Assembly (NCBI GenBank): GCA_039934635.1
Contig: JBDTLT010000187.1
Span: forward strand, 1 to 11,369
Source of the DNA: DATLFA01 sp039934635
Lineage (GTDB): Bacteria > Actinomycetota > Acidimicrobiia > Acidimicrobiales > WLNW01
Length of the DNA stretch: 11,369 bases
Reading direction: 5' to 3'
Shown here: positions 6,013 through 11,369 of the stretch, piece after piece
Position numbering within the stretch: position 1 is the first letter of the stretch
Layout of the letters: each line of letters begins with the position of its first letter
Translations under genes and position numbers: made by a program
Notes under the pieces: generated by a model
The model's database searches: none
What the model was told of the DNA's origin: nothing
The model's input: only the letters and a program-made list of their open reading frames with translations

Positions 6013-9000
6013 ATGATGTCCGCCATCACGGCCCGTTCGCGGCCCCTCTACCGGCTCTTCGGTGAGATCGCGGCGTCGATCGGCGGCGGCGAGGTCAACC
6101 TCGGCGGGCCGAAGCAGCAGGCCGTGCTGGCAGTGCTGCTGGTCAACCCCGGTCAACTGGTCGCACTCGACCGCATCATCTATGCGGTGTGGGGCGACTA
6201 CCCGCCGGCGCGCGCCGAGGTCTCGGTTCGGGGGTACGTCTCCAACCTGCGAAAGGCGCTCGACACACGGATCACGTGGCGAGGGCAGGGCTACGTGATC
6301 GAGGCCTCCGCCGCCGACGTCGATATCCATCGTTTCGAGGCGCTGGTGGCGGAGGGACACGCCCACGATCGAGCGGGCCGGCTGGCCGACGCCAAGGATT
6401 CGATGAGCCGGGCACTGAGTCTCTGGACCGGGCCCCCCTTCGGCGCCCACGATTCCTTGCCGGTCGCCGACGTTGCGGCGCGCCTTTCTGCCCGACGCGC
6501 GGAGGCGATCGAGTCGCTCTTCGCAGTCGGGCTTGCCCTCGGCGATCACGACGCCGCGATCGCCGACCTCGCGGCCGCGGTCAGCCACGAGCCCTTTCGC
6601 GAGCGACTGCATGCGCTGTTGGCCCTGGCGCTCTACCGTGCCGGCCGGCCGGTCGACGCGTTGCGGGCCATCGACACCTCGCGCCGGCTGCTGGCGGACG
6701 AGGTCGGCGTCGAGCCCGGGCCCGAACTGCGAGAGCTCGAAGCGGCCATCCTCGCGCACGACCAGCGCCTCGCCTGGCAGCCGCCGCGCGAGCCTCCGGC
6801 GCGGCCGGCGGTGTCGACCGAAGAGCGCTTGGCCGGACGGTCAGCCGAGCTCCGTGTCCTGCGCGATGCCCTTCACCGTGCGGCCGCCGGGAGGGGATCG
6901 GTTGTCGTCGTCGACGGTGAGCCGGGCATCGGCAAGACGCGCCTATTGCGACAACTTGCCGATGACGCGCACTTGCTCGAATTCGCGGTTGCGTGGGGTC
7001 GGTGCCCAGAGTCAGCGATCGCGGCTCCCTACTTTCCGTGGCGCGCGGTCGCGACACAGCTCGCCGACGCCCGCATCGCGGTTGACGCCGAGGTTGCCTT
7101 CGAGCGGCGCGACGATCGTGAAGGTGACTCGGCCGCCGCCCGCTTGGCCGTGCACACCGAAGTGGCCGGCTGCCTTCGACCCGCGCGCCGGCCGATCTTG
7201 ATCGTGATCGACGATCTTCAATGGGCCGACGAAGCGTCGCTCTCGCTCGCCGGTTTTCTCGGGGGTGAAATCGGCGAGATCTCTGTTTTGTTGGCGGTCA
7301 CGGCGCGGCCTTCGAACGCGGAATCGCGCCCGATGTTGACCGAGTGCTTGTCCGAGTTGGCCCGATCGCCGATGTCGTCGCGGGTCGAGCTCCGCGGCCT
7401 CGCGCGAGACACGATCGCGGAGTGGGTCCGCGCGGCGGGCGGCGCGCCGTTCGACGATGCGTTCATCACATCCATCCACCAGCGCACCGGCGGCAACCCC
7501 TTCTTCGTCCGTGAGCTCTTGGCGTTGGTACAGCACGACTCCTCGGACGACACCCGCACGAGAATCCCCGGCGCCGTGCAAGACGTCGTGCGGCGACGTA
7601 CCTCGCGCCTACCGGTGAACACGCAAAAGCTTCTCCTCGCGGCGTCCGCAATCGGCTCGCTATTCGACGTGGACATCCTCGCGGCGATCGTCGGCAACAC
7701 CGCCGAGGAAGTGCTGGACGCGTTGGCGCCAGCCATCGACGCGGGTCTCGTCGCGTACGACCACGAGCGACCATGGAGGTTTGCGTTCTCACACGCGTTG
7801 GTCGCCGAGACACTTGTCAGCGAACAAAATCCGATTCTTTTGGCGCGCGTGCACGTCGACATCGTGCGTGCGCTCGAGCGCCTTCGCGCCGGCCGGCACG
7901 ACTCCATACTCAACGAACTCGCCCATCACGCCTACGCCGGCGCGCTCGCGGGCAGTGCGGACGCTGCCGTGGAGTACTCGACAGCGGCGGCCGCGGTTGC
8001 CGCGTCGGCATACGCGTTCGCAGACGCCGCGACCCACCTCGGGCGCGCTCTCGAGGCACTCGAGATCGCCGCGCCGGACGACGCGCCGCGCGCGCTGTCG
8101 CTACTCCTCGAACTGGGGTCGATGCGGGTCGCCGCAGGCGATATCGACGGGGGCCGCCAGACGCTGGTCGACGCGGCCACGCGCGCGGAGCGGGTCGGGG
8201 ATGTCAACACGATGGTCGCGGCATTGGGTCAGGTCAGTGGCGACGATCTGTGGTCGAGCATCGACTGGGGACAGCACGACGATCGGACCATCGCGCTGCT
8301 CGAGCGGGCGCTCGCACAACTGCCGACGACGAACGATCTGGCCCGCGCACAGCTACTGGCGGCGATGTCGTCACAGCTGTACTACGGCGATCCGCGCCAG
8401 TCGGTCGCACTGGCGGCCGAGGCGGTGCGACGAGCCGAACGCGCCGGCGATCCACTCACACTGGCGCGTGTGCTGGTGCAGCACTATTGGGCCTCGTGGC
8501 GTCCCCGCGGCAACGAGTCGCGAGCGGCTACTGCCGATGCGATCATCGCACTTGCCGAACGCGGGCTGGTACCCGAGCGCTTTACGGCGCTCGGCTACCT
8601 CGCGCGATTCACCACCGCGTACGAACTCGGCGATGCAAACGACGTCGAGAGGTTCGTTCGCGCGGCCCGGGCGGCCGCCGACCCGGTGCGTACTCCCGCG
8701 GCGTGGACCTATGTGCTCTATGCCGAAGTATCGCTGCTGTTGCTGCGAGGATCGTTCGACGAGGTCGAGCGAACGATTCGTGATCTGATCGTCTCGATGC
8801 GGCGCACGCGGCGGTTCGCGGCCGACGCGACCGAGGCCGGTTTGCTCGCCCAACTGAATTGCGAGCGCGGACGCGCCGACGACGCGCTTGCGGTGCTCGA
8901 CCGGTTCGGAGGTACTGCGTACGCACCGTCGAGCGCGTGGCTGCGGGCGTGGATCCTGTCCGAAGCCGGTCGCATCGATGAGGCGGCATCCGAACTCGCC

Positions 9001-9324
9001 TCGTTCCGCGGGCCGGTGCGCGATGACTGGTACCGCCTTCCTCTGCTCACTGCAGGCGCGCATGCGGCCGCCGCGGTCGGCGACCGGCAGTTCATCGACG
9101 CGCACCTCGAAGATCTGCGAATGCTGCGCCCATTCGTGGCCTGTACGGGCTCGGGGGGCATCGTGCTCGGTCCGGTGGCGCTCGCTCTGGCGCGCTGCGA
9201 GCACGTACTGGGCAACGCCGACGCGGCTCGCGAGCTGGGCGTCGAGGCCCTAGCAACGACGCAGCGCTTGCGCGCGACTCCGTGGATCGCCCGCTGCGAA
9301 CGCCTCATCGCACAACTCGGCTGA
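6013..9324 (+). CDS. AfsR/SARP-like transcriptional regulator with BTAD and AAA ATPase domains
   Basis: A large multidomain regulator of 1103 residues. Residues about 12-97 form an OmpR-type winged helix (GGPKQQAVLAVLLVNPG at 31-47; SVRGYVSNLRKAL at 71-83; GQGYVIEA at 91-98). Residues about 104-250 form the bacterial transcriptional activation domain (DIHRFEALVAEG at 104-115; ADEVGVEPGPELREL at 228-242). An ATPase follows, with Walker A GEPGIGKT (302-309), Walker B ILIVIDD (395-401) and the adjoining DLQWAD, plus the GGNPFFVREL segment usual in this class. The C-terminal half is Ala/Leu/Arg-rich helical sequence, probably TPR-like repeats. There is no C-terminal LuxR helix-turn-helix, so DNA binding is N-terminal. 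An in-frame TAG at 5998-6000 limits the start to the ATG at 6013 or 6016; no strong ribosome site is seen. Such proteins usually activate nearby genes by binding direct repeats, and the next gene has a fitting repeat upstream. Signal and targets are unknown. Confidence 0.92.
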   Translation: MMSAITARSRPLYRLFGEIAASIGGGEVNLGGPKQQAVLAVLLVNPGQLVALDRIIYAVWGDYPPARAEVSVRGYVSNLRKALDTRITWRGQGYVIEASAADVDIHRFEALVAEGHAHDRAGRLADAKDSMSRALSLWTGPPFGAHDSLPVADVAARLSARRAEAIESLFAVGLALGDHDAAIADLAAAVSHEPFRERLHALLALALYRAGRPVDALRAIDTSRRLLADEVGVEPGPELRELEAAILAHDQRLAWQPPREPPARPAVSTEERLAGRSAELRVLRDALHRAAAGRGSVVVVDGEPGIGKTRLLRQLADDAHLLEFAVAWGRCPESAIAAPYFPWRAVATQLADARIAVDAEVAFERRDDREGDSAAARLAVHTEVAGCLRPARRPILIVIDDLQWADEASLSLAGFLGGEIGEISVLLAVTARPSNAESRPMLTECLSELARSPMSSRVELRGLARDTIAEWVRAAGGAPFDDAFITSIHQRTGGNPFFVRELLALVQHDSSDDTRTRIPGAVQDVVRRRTSRLPVNTQKLLLAASAIGSLFDVDILAAIVGNTAEEVLDALAPAIDAGLVAYDHERPWRFAFSHALVAETLVSEQNPILLARVHVDIVRALERLRAGRHDSILNELAHHAYAGALAGSADAAVEYSTAAAAVAASAYAFADAATHLGRALEALEIAAPDDAPRALSLLLELGSMRVAAGDIDGGRQTLVDAATRAERVGDVNTMVAALGQVSGDDLWSSIDWGQHDDRTIALLERALAQLPTTNDLARAQLLAAMSSQLYYGDPRQSVALAAEAVRRAERAGDPLTLARVLVQHYWASWRPRGNESRAATADAIIALAERGLVPERFTALGYLARFTTAYELGDANDVERFVRAARAAADPVRTPAAWTYVLYAEVSLLLLRGSFDEVERTIRDLIVSMRRTRRFAADATEAGLLAQLNCERGRADDALAVLDRFGGTAYAPSSAWLRAWILSEAGRIDEAASELASFRGPVRDDWYRLPLLTAGAHAAAAVGDRQFIDAHLEDLRMLRPFVACTGSGGIVLGPVALALARCEHVLGNADAARELGVEALATTQRLRATPWIARCERLIAQLG

Positions 9325-9338
9325 CGGGCGGCAGCGCC

Positions 9339-9360
9339 TTCCAATCCGATTCCAATCGCG
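9339..9360 (+). promoter_or_regulatory. Direct repeat with 11-base periodicity upstream of the hemerythrin-like gene: candidate SARP operator
   Basis: TTCCAATC occurs at 9339-9346 and again, exactly, at 9350-9357, separated by CGA, so the units repeat every 11 bases. OmpR-fold and SARP regulators are known to bind direct repeats at this period, one helical turn apart, usually over the -35 region. The repeat lies within the 55-base gap between the SARP stop and the ATG at 9380. I see no good TAnnnT -10 box after it, which weakens a promoter reading. The repeat is seen; operator function is inference. Confidence 0.4.
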
Positions 9361-9379
9361 TGGTGGCAGTGTCCGCGGC

Positions 9380-10084
9380 ATGGAAACAACAACACCCAAC
9401 CTCAGCTTCTTCTTCGCCATCCATCGCAAGATGCGGTCCGACACTGCCCGGTACGTGCGAGCGGTCGCGACCGCGACCGAGTCCGACCGACAGGGCCGGC
9501 TATCTCCGCTCGCACGATGGTCGAAGGGCTTTGTGCACGAACTCGAAGAACATCACTTCGTCGAGGACACGTACTTCTTCCCCGACCTGCGCAACCGCGT
9601 GCCCGTCGCCGGTCCGATCCTCGATCGGATCGTTGCCGACCACCGGGCGCTCGATGAGTTGCTCGGGCGGTGGCCCGCCATCAGCGCCCGCCTCACCAGC
9701 GCGGCGACTCCGTTCATGGAGGCGAAACAAGAAGCGCACGCGCACGCCGTCGCGATGCACGAGCTACTGCTCGATCACCTCGACGTCGAGGATAACGACA
9801 TCCTGCCGCTGTTCTGGCGGCACTACAGCGCCGCGGAATACGACACCGTGTACGAACGTGCCGTCAAGAACGGCAAGAAGCGTGGCCTCGGCTTCGTCAT
9901 CCCGTGGAATGTCGATTGCGTCGACGGTGACGAACGGGCTGCACTGATGGCGGTCGCGCCATTGCCGCTGAAGCTGCTCTGGTACGGCACCCGCCGCCGG
10001 TACGCGCGCCTCGTCGCCGACGCGTTCGGCGCGGTCGTCGAAGCGCAAACCGGTGACGCGCCACTGCCCGCCCCTAGAGGATGA
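9380..10084 (+). CDS. Hemerythrin-like HHE cation-binding domain protein
   Basis: A soluble four-helix-bundle protein that probably holds a non-haem di-iron centre and binds or senses oxygen or nitric oxide, or buffers iron. In its 234 residues two HHE half-motifs are visible. The first is His15 with HHFVED, giving His58-xxx-Glu62; the second is His88 (ADHRALDEL) with DHLDVED, giving His133-xxx-Glu137. Together these are four histidines and two glutamates, enough for a di-iron site. FFPDL (66-70) and ILPLF (141-145) follow each carboxylate helix, as usual in the family. Residues about 150-234 form an extension beyond the bundle with an Arg-rich stretch (TRRRYARLV, 204-212). The ATG is 55 bases after the SARP stop, with only a poor GGTGG ribosome-like site 13 bases upstream. 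It ends with an 11-base tail-to-tail overlap with the glutamine synthetase gene. It may be co-transcribed with, or activated by, the SARP. Confidence 0.88.
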   Translation: METTTPNLSFFFAIHRKMRSDTARYVRAVATATESDRQGRLSPLARWSKGFVHELEEHHFVEDTYFFPDLRNRVPVAGPILDRIVADHRALDELLGRWPAISARLTSAATPFMEAKQEAHAHAVAMHELLLDHLDVEDNDILPLFWRHYSAAEYDTVYERAVKNGKKRGLGFVIPWNVDCVDGDERAALMAVAPLPLKLLWYGTRRRYARLVADAFGAVVEAQTGDAPLPAPRG

Positions 10085-11369
10085 AGAGCATCTCCTGATA
10101 GGTCGCCAACGGCCAGAGGTCGTCGGCGACGAGTGCCTCGAGTTCGTCCGCGGCGGCCCGCGCCGCACTCATCGCCGGCAGCAACGCATCGCGGCAGTGC
10201 TCGGCTTCTTGCATGACGGACTCGGCGTGGTCGTGAGCGATCTCTGCCCGCAGTACCGAGATACCGGCGCGCAGGTCGTTGATGGACGCGGACACCTCGT
10301 CGAGGGTCGACGAGTCGGCCTCGACACCCACCGATCGCAGGCTCGCCACGTTCGTCGCCAGCTCGGTCTGATAGCGCAGCGCAGCCGGGAGGATGACGGT
10401 GTTCGCGATCTCGAGGGTCAATCGGGCCTCGACCCCGATGCTGAGGATGTACTGCTCCATCGCGATGTCGTAGCGGCTGTGCATCTCGCGGTGGTTGAAC
10501 ACCGCGTAGCGGCTGAAGAGCTCGAGCGATTCGTCGGTGACGAGCTGCGGCAGCGCGTCGAGCGTGGTGCGCAGGTTGGGCAGGCCGCGCGCGGCGGCCT
10601 CGATCTGCCAGGCCTCGGAGTAGCCGTCACCGTTGAACACCACGTTGCCGTGCACCGTGATGATCTCTTCGAGCACTCTCTGGATGGCCACGTTGAACTC
10701 GATGCCATTCGCGACCAGTGTCTCGAGCTCTGTCGCGATGTAGTCGAGGGCTTCGGCGAGAATCGTGTTGATCGTGACCATCGGTCCGGCGATCGATTGC
10801 AAAGCACCCGGTGCGCGAAATTCGAAGCGGTTGCCGGTGAACGCGAACGGGCTCGTGCGGTTGCGGTCGCCGGGATCTGACGGCAGCACGGGCAACGTGT
10901 CGACACCGATCTCGAGGGTGCGGCGCTCTTTCGACGACTTCGCTCCGCCTTTCGCGATCTGATCGAAGATGTCGGTGAGTTGATCGCCCAAGAAGATCGA
11001 GATGATCGCCGGCGGCGCCTCGTTGGCGCCGAGGCGATGGTCGTTCGACGCCGAAGCCACCGACGCCCGCAAGAGGCCGCCGAACTTGTGCACCGCCCGG
11101 ATGGCCGCCGCGCAGAACACCAGGAACTGTGCGTTGTCGTGCGGGTTGTCGCCGGGCAGGAAGAAGTTGCCGGCGTTGGGGCTGCCGAGCGAGAAGTTGA
11201 CATGCTTGCCCGAGCCGTTGATGCCAACGAAGGGCTTCTCGTGGAAGAGGCATTCCATGCCGTGCTTTTGCGCCACCCGCTTCATGATCACCATGAGGAG
11301 TTGTTGATGGTCGGCCGCGACGTTCGATCGTTCGAACATCGGCGCGATTTCGAACTGGCCCGGAGCGAC
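10074..11369 (-). CDS. glnN: Type III glutamine synthetase, C-terminal portion (5' end outside window)
   Basis: ATP-dependent ligation of ammonium to glutamate, the entry point of nitrogen assimilation in the cytoplasm. The frame is open through the window edge. The 431 codons visible begin VAPGQFEIAPMFERSN, which carries the family's PGQxEIAP signature with its metal-binding glutamate. KPFVGINGSGKHVNFSLG follows, matching the ATP-binding GSGKH(xN) segment. NRTSPFAFTGNRFEFRAP is the conserved arginine/glutamate motif of the active site. The C-terminus is long and helical, ending DLWPLATYQEMLFIL, which is characteristic of GSIII and absent from GSI and GSII. GSIII enzymes are about 700 or more residues, so roughly the N-terminal 40 percent lies beyond the window. 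The ATG at 11339 is internal, not the start. The gene name follows the usual GSIII convention; paralogues cannot be excluded. Confidence 0.95.
   Translation of the reverse strand, partial: VAPGQFEIAPMFERSNVAADHQQLLMVIMKRVAQKHGMECLFHEKPFVGINGSGKHVNFSLGSPNAGNFFLPGDNPHDNAQFLVFCAAAIRAVHKFGGLLRASVASASNDHRLGANEAPPAIISIFLGDQLTDIFDQIAKGGAKSSKERRTLEIGVDTLPVLPSDPGDRNRTSPFAFTGNRFEFRAPGALQSIAGPMVTINTILAEALDYIATELETLVANGIEFNVAIQRVLEEIITVHGNVVFNGDGYSEAWQIEAAARGLPNLRTTLDALPQLVTDESLELFSRYAVFNHREMHSRYDIAMEQYILSIGVEARLTLEIANTVILPAALRYQTELATNVASLRSVGVEADSSTLDEVSASINDLRAGISVLRAEIAHDHAESVMQEAEHCRDALLPAMSAARAAADELEALVADDLWPLATYQEMLFIL

Noticed and set aside
5983..6759. 258-codon minus-strand open frame opposite the SARP N-terminus
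   Set aside because: It mirrors the winged-helix/BTAD coding sequence, which has clear family motifs, and its Arg/Gly/Asp-rich translation has no recognisable domain. Long antisense frames are expected in high-GC DNA.
8371..9204. 277-codon minus-strand open frame opposite the SARP C-terminal region
   Set aside because: Arg/Gln/His-rich shadow of the helical repeat coding region, with no domain and no supported start.
10053..10880. 275-codon plus-strand open frame opposite the glutamine synthetase
   Set aside because: The minus strand carries unmistakable GSIII motifs here; the plus-strand product is a Val/Glu/Arg/His-rich shadow without motifs.
1..11369. tRNA/rRNA genes, CRISPR arrays, insertion sequences, phage genes or a defence system
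   Set aside because: No cloverleaf with a T-loop consensus, no regularly spaced repeats, no transposase, integrase or nuclease-type proteins were recognised; the helicase alone, in conserved housekeeping context, does not indicate a defence island.

Overview
The window is high-GC, gene-dense bacterial DNA with strongly G/C-ending codons and many GTG/TTG starts. Gene content and order point to an actinobacterium. The run 'MrfA/YprA-type helicase – compact tad pilus genes – divergent HAD-IB hydrolase' resembles, from memory, the Mycobacterium tuberculosis neighbourhood Rv3649–Rv3661. An AfsR/SARP-type regulator and a type III glutamine synthetase follow. A deep-branching lineage such as Acidimicrobiia is my best guess, but this is inference, not something the bases prove.

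Region by region: (1) positions 1-2293, plus strand, hold a superfamily 2 DNA helicase with a C-terminal cysteine cluster, whose start lies before the window. (2) Positions 2271-4942, minus strand, hold a tightly packed tad operon, read in the order tadA (ATPase), tadB-like, tadC-like, Flp-type pilin, TadE-like pseudopilin. Three junctions overlap (ATGA, GTGA and a 26-base overlap), so translation is probably coupled. The pilin gene has its own strong Shine-Dalgarno inside a perfect 12-base palindrome. No TadZ/CpaE, prepilin peptidase or outer-membrane component lies in the window. (3) Positions 4943-5076 are a divergent intergenic region, followed by a plus-strand HAD-IB hydrolase with a C-terminal membrane anchor. 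(4) Positions 5912-5986, minus strand, hold a likely 24-residue membrane microprotein. (5) Positions 6013-9324, plus strand, hold a 1103-residue SARP-like regulator (winged helix, BTAD, AAA ATPase, helical repeat region). (6) Positions 9380-10084, plus strand, hold a hemerythrin-like HHE protein. Its 55-base upstream gap contains an exact 8-base direct repeat with 11-base periodicity, the geometry bound by OmpR-fold/SARP regulators. (7) Positions 10074-11369, minus strand, hold the C-terminal part of a type III glutamine synthetase whose start lies beyond the window.

How the genes work together: the five tad genes should build and power a thin Flp-like pilus or related secretion filament at the cell envelope. 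The SARP and hemerythrin genes look like a regulator-target pair that may link a small-molecule or energy signal to oxygen, nitric oxide or iron handling. The helicase (DNA repair), HAD hydrolase and glutamine synthetase are independent housekeeping-type genes. I found no RNA gene, CRISPR array, insertion sequence or phage remnant, and no gene-free stretch longer than about 135 bases.
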